The position numbers and the translations under genes are program-made. A DNA stretch of 64,000 bases, from the NCBI GenBank assembly GCA_024867545.1, contig JANFNE010000017.1, positions 893,001 through 957,000 of the forward strand, written 5' to 3'. Numbering within the stretch: position 1 is the first letter of the stretch; each line of letters begins with the position of its first letter. The notes below the pieces were generated by a model. It made no database searches. It was not told the DNA's origin and saw only the letters and a list, made by a program, of their open reading frames with translations. Source of the DNA: Phytopythium helicoides. Lineage: Eukaryota > Oomycota > Peronosporomycetes > Pythiales > Pythiaceae. Positions 1-10,542 of this stretch are shown here, one piece after another.

Positions 1-1950
1 GAGGGCGATCCAGGTCCCCAGCGAGGCAGGTCCAAGATCAGGCAAGCTGCCGCAGGGCTATGCAGATCCACAACGAGAAGAACTCCTTCCGCAACTCGTC
101 GAGGTCGGTCCAAGACAACACGTGCAGCTGGTCCGACGTCAGGCGGTGCTAGGTCTAAAAGGAAGAAACGCAGTGCAGAACCACGCAAGAGTCAGTCAAA
201 GAGGCGACCGGCCGAAGTCGAAGCTCGTGACGCAGCTAACGCCAAATCCTCGCTTGTGTGCGTCAAGACGTCGCTCAAGGCGTTTTGCAAGAGCGATGAG
301 GCCATGACTTTGCCGTGGGAGTCCGTGCTGGCGGATATGGACCAGGCCGTGCTGGAGGCTTACGTCCTCGCCAACATCCACGCCGTGCGGATGTGTCAGC
401 TGGGCGATGCAGTGGAGCCACTCAACCAGGTCTTCTTCTACAGATGCCTATCGTGTGTTTGCAACGCCAACTCCACACTCGGGTCTCCTGCATTCCAGCA
501 ATCAGTCACGCTGTACAACACTTGGCGAGGTGAGGACGCTCGACGTGCAAGCAACCGGCAGATTACCGCTGGGTGGCAGCAGAACGCAGCCCAAATGATG
601 GCCACTAACACCAAGAACGCGATCGTACGCAACTTCTACCGTCGCTTTCACCGTCACATCAAGCGGGTCTATGACTTGAATGGTGCTGAGGCCTACGTCA
701 TGATCAAGAGCATCCTGGACCCTGTCTACAACGGCAACGATACCGAGGTGCAGGCTTGGCGAGAGCAGATCCCGCGCAACGAGAGCGGCTACTTGTCCGA
801 CGAGGCTAACAGATTGCTTCCTCTCACCTACATGATTCTGACCGACATTGAGGAGAGGAATCGCCGGTTTCAGCATCGACAGGACATCCCAGAGGTCCGC
901 ACGTTCAGTCTCCTGCCGACGAAGAATGGGTTCAAGTGCTCGCACTTCAAGATGTGCAAGACGGCGCTCCGCAGCCTACTTCTACGTGCTGGTGTTCGCG
1001 TGCCTCCTCTAGGTGACGATTGGAATGCTGTCGCAGACGAATGGTGGCACAGTCTCTTCAATATCGAGAAGTTTGAAACAGCCAACAAGAAGTTCGCAGG
1101 AGAGATCGTGACGGACGGAAAGGCTGTCAGCATTGTCATGCGGAAAACTCATCCGGCGACAGACCGCCCACTTAGGGAAGAAGATTATGATGTCATGTGG
1201 GGCCTAGATCCTGGCAGACGAGATCTGTTTGTAGCAACCAACCAGGACGGCGAGACTATCCACTGCTCTTCTCGTGAGTTCTACGAGGATGCTCGCTACC
1301 ACAAGAGCAACCAGAAAATAGCTTGCTGGAAGGAGCGGCGGCCCGACATTTTGACGGCCGAGCGTCAGATGCCGTCGAAGAAGACCGCGTCGCTCGAGTT
1401 GCTGGAAACGTACACACGATACGTTATTCCACATATGGAAAACCTGCTAGGATTTTCACGGGCGAAGGGATTCCGCAACCTGCGTTTTGGACGGTACATC
1501 TTTGCGCAGAAAAAGCTACATGAACTCTGCCGGAGACTGACCCAGCAAGCAGGCAGGCGAACGGTGGTTGGATTTGGAGATTGGAGCAATACCGATTACT
1601 CTGGACTCATCAAGAAGTGCCCCGCGGGGCCGGTCAAAAGACTGGAGCACACGTTGAGAAACTACTGTCGTGTACAACCAATTGATGAGTTTCGCACCAG
1701 CAAGCTTCACTCACGTTGCCACCGGCAGCTAGAATACCAGTACAGTCTCCGCCTCTGCAAGGTCAAGAACAGCACGGACAAGGAATGGCGGACGTGCAAG
1801 GTTTATAGTGTGCTCCATTGTCGATCCAATGGCTGTTTTGGTACTACTGTGAACCGCGACGTCAACGCCTCGAAGAACATGCTGGTGCTTCTCTTCTACA
1901 TGCTCCGTGGTCAACCAAGACCTAACGTTTTTTGCCGAGCGCCAACTTAA
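1..1950 (+). CDS. Fanzor (TnpB-like RNA-guided endonuclease), 5' partial
   Basis: The reading frame is open from base 1 to the stop at 1948-1950 (649 codons), so the true start is off the window or in an upstream exon; the first in-window ATG is at 304. The C-terminal half carries a split RuvC nuclease: GLDPGRRDLFVAT with the first Asp at 1207-1209, the Fanzor-type GFGDWSN, a Glu in DEFRTSK at 1687-1689 (the rearranged RuvC-II Glu position of Fanzors), and NRDVNASKN with the last Asp at 1858-1860. A zinc ribbon lies between, with His (1708), Cys (1717), Cys (1819) and Cys (1834); the usual first Cys is His here. Codons 46-67 are strongly basic (SKRKKR, then KSQSKRRP), like a nuclear localisation signal. 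All three acidic residues are present, so the nuclease may be active. Fanzors are eukaryotic relatives of TnpB, cut DNA under an RNA guide, and are often carried by transposons. No transposase is visible beside it. Fanzor1 is favoured by length. Confidence 0.88.
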   Translation, partial: EGDPGPQRGRSKIRQAAAGLCRSTTRRTPSATRRGRSKTTRAAGPTSGGARSKRKKRSAEPRKSQSKRRPAEVEARDAANAKSSLVCVKTSLKAFCKSDEAMTLPWESVLADMDQAVLEAYVLANIHAVRMCQLGDAVEPLNQVFFYRCLSCVCNANSTLGSPAFQQSVTLYNTWRGEDARRASNRQITAGWQQNAAQMMATNTKNAIVRNFYRRFHRHIKRVYDLNGAEAYVMIKSILDPVYNGNDTEVQAWREQIPRNESGYLSDEANRLLPLTYMILTDIEERNRRFQHRQDIPEVRTFSLLPTKNGFKCSHFKMCKTALRSLLLRAGVRVPPLGDDWNAVADEWWHSLFNIEKFETANKKFAGEIVTDGKAVSIVMRKTHPATDRPLREEDYDVMWGLDPGRRDLFVATNQDGETIHCSSREFYEDARYHKSNQKIACWKERRPDILTAERQMPSKKTASLELLETYTRYVIPHMENLLGFSRAKGFRNLRFGRYIFAQKKLHELCRRLTQQAGRRTVVGFGDWSNTDYSGLIKKCPAGPVKRLEHTLRNYCRVQPIDEFRTSKLHSRCHRQLEYQYSLRLCKVKNSTDKEWRTCKVYSVLHCRSNGCFGTTVNRDVNASKNMLVLLFYMLRGQPRPNVFCRAPT

Positions 1951-2130
1951 CACATCAGGAGCCACAAAGTGTCTGCAGGTGCGCTCAGCGTTGCCCGCAG
2001 ATAGCACTGTATACTCAGGCATTGTTGCATTTTCACTGGGTTCCATTCCCAGTCATCGTCTTTTATCGTAGGATGCCGGGCTTACCACGGCCATACCCGC
2101 GAGCCGAAGGCGAGTGCTAGCAATTCAGTG
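1951..2130 (+). ncRNA. candidate Fanzor guide-RNA scaffold (3' flank)
   Basis: In characterised TnpB and Fanzor loci the guide RNA comes from the 3' end of the nuclease gene and its flank. The non-coding flank here has several short inverted repeats: ACTGGG (2035-2040) with CCCAGT (2048-2053), CGGG (2077-2080) with CCCG (2096-2099), and GCCGAAGGC at 2103-2111. Positional inference plus visible hairpins only; no conserved scaffold could be compared and the element's right end was not found. Confidence 0.25.
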
Positions 2131-2398
2131 ATGGAGTATGTTGACAGCAACAAGACGCGCGTTTGCTGGAACAATGTGTCTCTTTGTTCAGAGCGAGGGA
2201 TATATTTTTGCGTTGATATTGCGTTTATAGGTCTGCAAGAGCCAAGCAATGAGCCGTTTGGGAAACGGCTCGCGTCGACGGAAGGACGTGCCGAAGAGCG
2301 CCACTCGCCATCTTTCCGTCTCTTGGTCAGTGAAAGCTGCCACGCCGCATTCTCACCACACTTGTCAATCCTCTTACGTGCTTTTAGGCTTCGCAACC

Positions 2399-2911
2399 AT
2401 GGCTGTGACCATTCCAAGCAATCTCCAGCTGCGCAGGGAGAGCATCACTAAGGCTCGCAACGTCATGCGCGCGCTGAATGTGTTCACAGCCCTGATCCAG
2501 ATCGCGGCGGGGCTTGGGAGCATAACGGAGCTGCTCGTACTGGACGTAGCAGGTGTGCTCATTGCTCTGTATGCAGCGTTGCTTGCGTTAGTGCTGCTGT
2601 GCTACGAATGTCGCTTCGCCATGACGGACGCGTGGCTGCGAGCAAACTTCGGCTTCCTGTTTTCATACCGCGGACTTGCGGCCTACCTGCTCTTCCTCGG
2701 CGTGCTTGATCTTGGAATGGTCGGCAAATTTTACGGCTTGGTCGCCGGTGGAGCAGCCGTCTCAAGTGCAGTGCTTGTAGTGTTGGTGGGAGTGTGCTCC
2801 CCCCGTGCTCGGCGCGGACCGACGGCGTTCCCAGCCATTTACCTCAAGGCCCCGCCGAGCTATGGGTCAGATGCAGATGCTCCACGCCCGCTTGGTCATG
2901 ACTGCGTGTAG
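2399..2911 (+). CDS. four-transmembrane protein, COPI-associated (TVP15-like) family
   Basis: A 170-residue protein starting at ATG 2399, chosen for its strong ACCATGG context; the frame is open further upstream but without support. Four hydrophobic segments lie at about residues 25-45, 50-70, 85-110 and 113-135, with a short charged link (ECRFAMTDAWLR) before an aromatic stretch (NFGFLFSYRG). This layout fits the COPI-associated family (PF08507, yeast Tvp15), small Golgi membrane proteins tied to vesicle traffic. The tail after residue 140 is Pro-rich and probably cytosolic. Family call is from topology and the FLFSYRG-type motif; another tetra-spanning family is possible. Confidence 0.6.
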   Translation: MAVTIPSNLQLRRESITKARNVMRALNVFTALIQIAAGLGSITELLVLDVAGVLIALYAALLALVLLCYECRFAMTDAWLRANFGFLFSYRGLAAYLLFLGVLDLGMVGKFYGLVAGGAAVSSAVLVVLVGVCSPRARRGPTAFPAIYLKAPPSYGSDADAPRPLGHDCV

Positions 2912-3144
2912 TTAGGACTATCGCGCAGACGCTATGATCTAATTGACTAGTTGGTGCATTGAATCTCGTTGAAATCATGTTTAGCTTCGTCCATTCCTGC
3001 CCAAAGTTGGGAGGATCTACCCGCGGAAATGCATTCTGCCACTTCTACTCGCTCTGATTTGGCTCAGACTTGTTCTGCCGCGTTTGAATCTCCTCCTGCA
3101 GTCACGGAGGCAAATCCGATGAGTACATGAACAAATGTTTTCCC

Positions 3145-3958
3145 TTAGTTAGTGCAACGTACACGAACATCGGCGAGCTTACGCTCCAGGTCGCGCTCCA
3201 AGCTTAAGAGCTCGTCGTCATCAAAGAGTTCAAGCGACCGTGTGAGAAGCTTTTTGTTAAACCAGTGGCCATGGCTGAGTGATACGAGCGATCTCGTGAG
3301 ATCTCTGAGACCCTCGATTCGATATAGATGTGTTCAGCTACGACTCACCGAATGACGAAGGATTCAACCAAGGGTACGACGCGAGTATCTGCTTCCTGTT
3401 TGATAGTAGCTACGGCAGGCTGGATGAAGCTCTCGTACAAAACGTGGGGAATCTAAATGCATATGATCAGTATCCCACATCACGACCTGAAGATGTTGAG
3501 CGCTCATACCTTGGATTGGGGAGACAGCATCAACCCGAGCAGCAGACACTTGACCAGGTAGTAAAAAGGAAACCTAGTTCGCTGAGTTAGTCACAGTGAA
3601 CCATGGTCTTCGTCTGAACTGGTAGATGTAGTTTACCAGGAGACGAGGAACTCGACATATTCTTCCAAGATGTTCATGACAGCAAGCACGATCCTGTAGA
3701 GAATCTCATCAGGCTTCTCTTCTCCATTCGACAAGCTCAAGCCTTGACGCACCAAAACTCGAGTATGGCGGACAAACGAGACTTATCGAGCCCCTTACTC
3801 CCGCTCGAGAGTGCCTTGAGCGATTCATACGCAGCCGTGAAAGCCCCAGCGCAGCTGCGATAAGTCACCTTTCAATCATTATTGATCTTGCTAGTTTCCG
3901 CGCAGCTTGAGCGATTCGGAACCTACGCTAAACCCTCGCTCAGCAGATAGAACGTCAT
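3145..3958 (-). CDS. hypothetical multi-exon protein
   Basis: Not recognised. Reading leftward from ATG 3958, a short first exon (MTFYLLSEGLA) splices at GTAGGT to an acceptor near 3858; the joined frame then runs through AFTAAYESLKAL, EKPDEILYRIVLAVM and ILEEYVEFLVSW. Later exons read IPHVLYESFIQPAVATIK and a helical charged C-terminus (ELFDDDELLSLERDLERK) ending at TAA 3145-3147. One frame change near the TTTT run at about 3750 needs a one-base correction. The helical, leucine-rich composition suggests an alpha-solenoid or coiled-coil protein. The divergent start with the next gene overlaps by a base or so, so the 5' end is uncertain. Confidence 0.4.
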
Positions 3959-6137
3959 GGGGAAGCACTTGATCTTGAATTACTGGTTGCAAGGCGTACA
4001 GCGGCACGGTGGAAGGTCGGAGCAGTTGGGCTAAATTTATCGGCGGTTGCATTTGATCCCATGTCTACAAACTGACAGCATTGCTGACGTGCAGCGAGGA
4101 CGATGGACAAGAGACACCATCGAACTGCTGTGCATGCGGCTATTCCACCATCTCTAAGTGGGCCTGACCTCGTCGAATTTGTTGCCCACAACACTTCGCT
4201 GCAGAAACAGCGTTGGATGGAGTAAGGGCGTGAGTTGGTTCGTCTCGGAGCATGCATACTGGTTTATATTGACTGTCTTCTATTTCGATTAGTGTCTACA
4301 AACGGCTGTGGGAGCGCAGGCAAGTTTTTTGCCCATGTATCATGACCCAATCGATATGTTGATGACTGCATTTCCAACTTGCAGAGCAAAGGTCGACATT
4401 GTGGACACACTTCTCATCGAGGACGGTATCGTCTCGGACTGGTTTTTTACTTCAAGCACCACTGGCGTACGTAAGCTACACTATCAACCAACAAGCCGAG
4501 CCTGCACTGATTTTCTTTAGATTCTCTTTATCAACAGGAGCTCCAGCGCAAACCCGATGCGAGCGTCACACCAGTTGCAATCAAGCGGCACTTTGTTCGC
4601 TCCAGTGACCCCCACGACCTCTCTCGACAAATGGCTCGACTTATCTTTCAGCTGGCTGGGGACATTTCGTACACAGTACTTACGGACCTTGAGTTTAACT
4701 TGGTCTTGTGCCAGCCTTCGGCGGCATTATGGCAATCCGGATTCCTCCTTCAGCCTTTGATCTTCTGGCCCCGAAGCCCTGAAGCATTCCGAGGTACTTT
4801 TGTGGCCAAGTACAGTGCTCTCGTTGGTACCGCATGTACTCGTGTGCTTCACATGACCTCGGGCGGACTCTATGAGCTCTCACCAACATGTAGCACTGGG
4901 AATGGGAACATGAGCAGTCCCGACAATCAAACTATCAGTGCTCATGGAGCTCGGATGCAGAGAGCCAGAGCTGCAAGCAGTGAGATTGGGAGAGGAGTTG
5001 ACGAAATTGTGCGGACTGAACTACGAAAACTTGTGCTAGAACTCGAGCGCGGATTTCGAGACTCCTTGCGACTTCTAACAGCTGAGTTCCAAATCACAGC
5101 TACGCAGCGGCTCGTGCTTGTGCGAGCCAGCAGCATTGTCTTTGCGTCGGATCTTAGACAGTCACAACGACTTGGCAAGCACCAGAATATTGCAGCCACA
5201 GCGAGAATCGGCAGACCCCAATCGGCTCCAGCATCTCGGAAAAGCAGTGCTACAAGCAATATTAAGTGTGCTGGACGCGCTTTCTGCGAGTGCCGTGGCG
5301 TTGCCACAACACTTTCGGCGACACTTCCTCTGACTCGAGAGCTTCAACAAATTACTAGACGGGTTTGTGCAAGCTAGCCCACACACCCTTTCATTTGTTG
5401 TTGTTGTTTACCTGACATCCATGCGCTTTCCACTAACAGTCTATTTCGTTGAGCGAAGAGGAATCCGAGTATCTTGCACGATTTGGAGCTGAGGCTGAAG
5501 CAAAGCTGGCCATTGGCCTCGCGAGCGCTCATCTATCATGCTCTCGCGATGGTGCAGTTCCGGTGGACGAAGGCACTACTTCAAGACTACTTCAGAGAAG
5601 GCTGTTCATGCTCCGCAACACGCTGTGGAATCCAAAATCTGATGCGTTCAACCCAAAAATCAGTTGCGTCTCGCCTCACTTTCACTGGAAATGAAAAATT
5701 CTTGATGATGCTAACAATTTCTTCTCATTTGACGACAGTGGAGTTTCAGGACGCGCAGCGTCTACCTCAACAGTACGAAATGGTCACTGTCTGCAGGACG
5801 TGCTATCTGATTTACCACTCGATCGATGCAGAACGCTTTCAGGTTGCACAAGCAACAACTAAAGAGGCAGTGGAGCGTACTCTTGCTATATATTCGTCGC
5901 AATTGGTCGCAAGTGAGCAAGCCGCTTTATCGCTTTCTCCAGGCCGTCCAAGGCGTATGGCACGCATCAACATCCCAACACTTTCTTCTTCATCCACAGA
6001 TTTGGCGTGGGCGTCACCACTGCTCTTGTCAGACTCTAAAAACGGGCTCCGAAAGAAACATCGCTATCCTTCGGCGTGAATGTGGACCTTCCGCACAAAG
6101 TCTACGCCTGGTAGTACATCCTCGTCCCGCCTCTTGA
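3957..6137 (+). CDS. hypothetical multi-exon helical protein, exon structure unresolved
   Basis: Not recognised. Exon-like segments on this strand keep protein-like composition across several short introns: GRWTRDTIELLCMRLFHH (from 4095), LQKQRWMEVYKRLWERR across a GTAAGG...TTAG intron near 4229-4292, then VDIVDTLLIEDGIVSDWFF, then RQMARLIFQLAGDIS (4625-4670), then ERGFRDSLRLLTAEFQ (about 5045-5095). The C-terminal part has VTVCRTCYLIYHSIDAERF (about 5783-5840). One intron (about 4320-4385) would be of the rare GC-AG type. Frames change more often than introns explain, so it is either indel-affected or decaying. It converges with the tetraspanin gene. Confidence 0.3.
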
Positions 6138-6204
6138 AACAAAGGCAAACCGATGCTACAAGTGTCAACAACTTTTTGAAAGAGCAAAACGCCTATGCTC
6201 AGCA

Positions 6205-7138
6205 CTACGAAACGAGGAACTTCACAGCGACCAGCCAACTTACCGGAAATATTGCAAGCAAGAGTGCAGACCCTCCAATTGCTTGTACCTGCGAGCTAAG
6301 CGATCGGTAGACAAACGCAGCACATCCTCGAGTGCTGGTTGTGATGGGGTTGTCCCCGCAAGCACCCCCAGGGAGGTCATAACTGCACTTTCGGCCGTTT
6401 GCGATCCCACCGCATTCGCTTGTACTTGGGTACGAGCTCCCGACGCACCGAACCCGCTGGTTGTGAGCTTTAGACAACGCTGTGGCTGGAAATGACGATG
6501 GAAATGCCCGCCCATCGGCGACACACCTCGTCGGTGCGCCGTTACCACAGCAAAAATTGCTTTTCTGCAGGTTGAGTACGTCTGCTCGCACATCACCGTC
6601 ACTCTTGCTTTTGGTGTAATAATCCTGCCAGACAAGCGTCGAGCCAGCAAACTCGTCACTACGAATGAAGTCGTCACATTCGCGTCGCTCGTCAACCGAC
6701 AAGGTACTATATGCCCCAACTGTTAGGCAAGCGAGGCGCAATTTGAAGTCGACACTCGACTGGGCTCGGACCAACGCCACACCTCCCAGCAATAGTTGTA
6801 AGAAGACTAGTAGAATGAGGAGAACAACATTGAGCAGTAGCAGGAACTTGTTTTTCGTGCGCGAGGTAGCATAGCTCAACACAGCAGCCAGCAGATAGAG
6901 TAAACCTGTGAGCACCAATCCCCCGCCAACATGCTTTATACCCAAGCCCAAGAGCTGATGATAATGTTCATTGCCAATCAGCACAGCCCCGAGTGAGATG
7001 AGCGTGATGGTCTCAATCTACATAGTGAAGAGCATGAGTGAGGCGTAGAGAATCCATCCAATGTATCGTAATGGAACTTACCACGCTGAAGCAGCTGGCG
7101 CCAGAGAGGAATTGCACGAGGCTGTCCTTGGCAAACAT
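6205..7138 (-). CDS. tetraspanin
   Basis: Two exons: ATG at 7138 to 7082 (19 codons), an intron 7081-7018 with GTAAGT...TAG, then 7017 to the TAG at 6205-6207; 289 residues. Hydrophobic segments lie at about residues 7-34, 47-66, 73-98 and near the C-terminus. Between the third and fourth is a large Cys-rich extracellular loop with the tetraspanin CCG signature (NFCCGNG) and further Cys residues in SECGG, RKCSYD and GACGD. Tetraspanins organise membrane microdomains at the cell surface. The match rests on topology plus CCG; substrate or partner cannot be inferred. Confidence 0.8.
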
Positions 7139-7277
7139 GACACCTCAGTTGTCTGCGGCACAGTTGATGACATGTGTCGAATTTGCAAAGGTGGAGCGGA
7201 TCTATTTATAGGTAAATGCAACCAACACTTGGTGAATTCCCACGAGCATTCCACTTGACCATCCTCAACCAGCTTCA

Positions 7278-9720
7278 ATGCAAGTTAGGGAACAACCAGA
7301 GCAGGAGTCGTCGCCACCATCTGAGCCATCCGCGTGGCAGCTTCGCTTCAGGCGAAAGCCTACTGGTGCCTCAACTAACCGCAGCTCCACAGTGCCAGTC
7401 CACACTGATTCCAAACCAACTTCCGCTTCGTCGCCTTCCATTGCGGAACAACTGCTCCAATCATTGTCAGCGAGAGAGAATAACAAGCGACCAGAGCAAA
7501 AATTGAGTCGACAGTGTGCAGAAAAGCTGCTGGGGAAGCGAAATGCGTTCGCATACGATCTTCGAATGGATGGCCCCGCTGTGGAGGAATTGTTGATTTA
7601 CCAAGACAACAACCATGACATCGCTGAATTGGCGAAGGATATCATTCGTTCCAGAATGAAGATTGAGAACGAAGCCAACGTGTTGCGTCAAGCAAGCAAG
7701 CAAACTAAAGAAATGAGAGGTCCACGAGTGGTTGATCATTCAGCCGAGTCAACCGCAGAGCGGATGCGAAAACTGCGCGAAGAACAGTCGCGATGGGATC
7801 AGCAATCGAGACCTGGATCACAACCTACAGTTGCAGCGTGCAGAAAAGGCGAGTCTTCACGAACAGTGAAACATGGAAATAAGAGTTCAGTGGCATTGCA
7901 CAGAATTGGAGAGACTGCCGTTCACCGAGGAATATTAACAACACACCATTCTCGATCTAGGTACACTCCGACAAGCGCCTCAACGAGAAGTGTCACGTAC
8001 GCATGCAAATCCAATAGCAGATATGGAGAGGCGGCAGGTAAAAATTCGAGAGATGCGAGAAACACGAAAAAACGGGAAGGCGCCAGCAATCAAACGAGGC
8101 AACAATAACACGCAAGGTGGAACTACACACTCAAACCAAAGAGAAGAGAACGAGCAGCGGCGACTGCAAGAGCGAATCAGCCGTCTCAAAGAAGAAAATC
8201 AGCATTCAGCTGAGCTTGCCGAGCGCGTTAGAGAGCAAAAGTGCCAGTGGGAATCCAAGAGTGTGGCATTTAGTGCGTGGAAGCGGATGTTGACCGACTA
8301 TCACGAATGTGTAGTTTACGCCCTCGAGGTATTTCGTTGGAGAAAACTACAGCGGACGATGAAAAAGTGGCGGCACTACAGTCTACTAGTTAGACGTGAG
8401 AGGATTTCGAGCGAAAGCAGAGCACAGTGCGCCTACGAAGAGGTACAATTGCGGAAAGCAGACATCTTCAGACGCAAGAAGCAGCTTCCACTGTGGTTTT
8501 ATCGCTGGCTGACCACATATGTGGCCGAGAAACAGCGTCGTCAAACGGAAGAGGCAGTCAAACAACGTCGGCAACAGGCTCAGCGTCTAATGGAACGACT
8601 AGTCCGTGGACAGGAGACCCCATCGTCAAGTGAAAGTGTGATACCAGAATCAATGTTGGAGTGTGTACCACAGCAGCAATCAATGATGACTGTAGACCGT
8701 CCCAAACCAGCGACCGATCACTCAATGTTGAGTAGCACGCAGAGGCAACTCTCAACAGTTCGTACACCAACTTCAAACGGGCTCAAACAACGGAGTTGTG
8801 ATGTGGATTGCATTACCAATTCGTCACCAATCTGCTCTAGCAAACCTTCGTGTGTTTCGTTAGCTCCACCACCTCCTTCATCGGTAATCCCACGAATAGT
8901 GTCTTCATCAAGCTCGCTGACAGATCCATTGTATACTTCAATGCGTGCGCGTGCAAATGAGCGAAAGGAGAGGCGAGAACTGTTGCGGCTCAAGTATGTG
9001 CGTAGTCAAGAGGAAAAACGTGAGACACTGGCTATGCAGATAGAAGATAGAGCAGCAGCTTTACTGCGAGTTCGAGAATTTGAGCGACAGCGACTACGCG
9101 AGCAGAAGCGCGGGGCTGTGGCAGCTGCACGAGCCAAGCAAGAGAGGCTTAAGCACACTGCCGATCTGTTTCGGCGAGCTCGAGCAGCAAACCAACAGCG
9201 GCTGCTTCGCTACTATGCGTTCGAGCCCTGGAAGTTTTACTTTGAATGCCGAGTACGTGTCTCAAAGTATGCAGCCGAGTGGCATGCCATGCGAGTTTTG
9301 CACAGCTCCTGGCTTGAATGGCATGCATTAGTTGCCGTCAGACGGACGGAAAAGCAGCAACTCGAGGAAAAACGGCTCCAATCAGCAGGGGTTTACTATG
9401 AGAAAGTACTTCGACGCCGAGTATGGGCGGCGTGGAAACATCATTTGCAGGAGTTGGAAGAAATTGGACAGACCATTCAGCATCAGAGTCATCGATTCGC
9501 TATCGAAACAGCATTTGGGAAGTGGAGACGACGATTGCAAGAGGAAAGAGCGATCCAATACACTCGCCAATCGAATATCGAGCGAGAGCTTAAGTGTAGA
9601 ATACTGCACCGAGTTGTACTTGCGTGGAAACAAGCGGCAGGTGAGCTCAAGGTCCGGCGGGAGCGCGAGCGCGAGAAGCAGCAGCTATGGTCCAAGGTCC
9701 GTGGCTGGTTGGACGAGTGA
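7278..9720 (+). CDS. coiled-coil protein with SFI1/CCDC191-like tryptophan repeats
   Basis: The first frame (7278-8108) and the second (about 7957-9720) overlap, so a one-base change or a tiny unrecognised intron joins them at about 7940-7980. The product is about 800 residues, Arg/Glu/Gln-rich and mostly coiled coil. Trp-centred helices recur: FSAWKRMLTDY, FRWRKLQRTMKKWRHY, PLWFYRWLTTY, YAFEPWKFYFECR, VWAAWKHHLQELEE and VVLAWKQAAGELKVR, the pattern of SFI1/CCDC191-type centrosome or basal-body proteins. A Ser/Thr-rich linker (about 8630-8930) separates two coiled-coil halves. Its last 80 bases recur as a fragment near 17.5 kb, evidence of segmental duplication. Family assignment is from pattern only. 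Confidence 0.55.
9640..9720 (+). repeat. segmental duplication, source copy of gene 3' end
   Basis: The end of the coiled-coil gene, including the codons for AWKQAAGELK and KQQLWSK, is repeated with changes at about 17480-17575. Both copies are followed, about 0.5-0.8 kb on, by an AA17 gene of the same subtype, so the duplicated unit included this gene end and the AA17 gene. Confidence 0.75.
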
Positions 9721-10542
9721 CAGGCAGTTGATGTCTGGATTAAGGAGTCGAACTACCTCGCTGTCCGCATTGAATTCTCGATATCTTAAGGCGATTAACC
9801 CTTAGCGCACATGAGGTATCCTGTTATGGGCACGCATCCCGGGACGTGAGATGGCTATGAAACTCCACCAGAACCCGCTTGCGAATGCCAGTAGATCTTT
9901 CCACTCACGGAATCTTTGAAAATCGCGCGATTTAGGCGATTAAACGAGCTAATAAGGTGGGGCTGGTTGCATCCTGCATGTGGACTTTAGAGCAGTAGCT
10001 GGCCGCAGTGGTCAATGTACAATCGTCGCCACCACACTCATCGCAGGATTGCGACTCACGAACGCAATTAGGGTCAAAGTAAAGGCTCCGGCACAGTCTC
10101 CTGCTCGATCATGTGGCCTTGCCACCCGCCAGCCGTCGTGCGCGAGCTATCGACTTCCTCTTCAAAGTCTGTGGTATCAACTTCCGACATCTTCATTTCA
10201 GTATGTTGCCATTCACTGATCGCCAAGATGGCTCGCGGCATGTAAAAGTCCCGACGAGCCTTCAAGCCCCTTCATGTGCCGTCGTTGTCAACGGCGGCGG
10301 TGCCGTCTCGTTGAGTCGCAGTGCTTCACTTATATGCATGCTTTACCCGTTACTGCTGCATGTAGAGGGCTGGCCATGCAGAGCCCGCTGCTTTTAGCGA
10401 ATGCACCGGCCGGAACCGGACCTGCTCCCGACAGCCCCGAGCCCAAAGAGCGAGTGAGGTGACCCTGGTGATCCCAGCTCGTGTCATTTGTGAATCGGCC
10501 GTCAGTCGACCAGACCCATCGCCAAGCATCTCCTTCGCCAGA
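9721..10542. other. intergenic, no gene recognised
   Basis: Spacer between the coiled-coil gene and the first AA17 gene. A short minus-strand frame (10074-10265, 63 codons, starting MKARRDFYM) has a diverged counterpart at 17667-17864 (RRGFYM), so this stretch belongs to the duplicated block; whether it is coding is unknown. The last 70 bases are closely matched upstream of the AA17 gene at 18060. Confidence 0.5.
10479..10496 (+). promoter_or_regulatory. oomycete-type initiator candidate for AA17 copy 1
   Basis: GTGTCATTTGTGAATC, about 50 bases before the ATG, resembles the oomycete initiator (TCATTY followed by an A/T-rich flank). The corresponding site before AA17 copy 4 fits the consensus better. 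Confidence 0.35.

Noticed and set aside
1..2130. Transposon ends around the Fanzor
   Set aside because: The left side is outside the window and no convincing inverted repeat or target duplication was seen to the right, so no mobile element was annotated.
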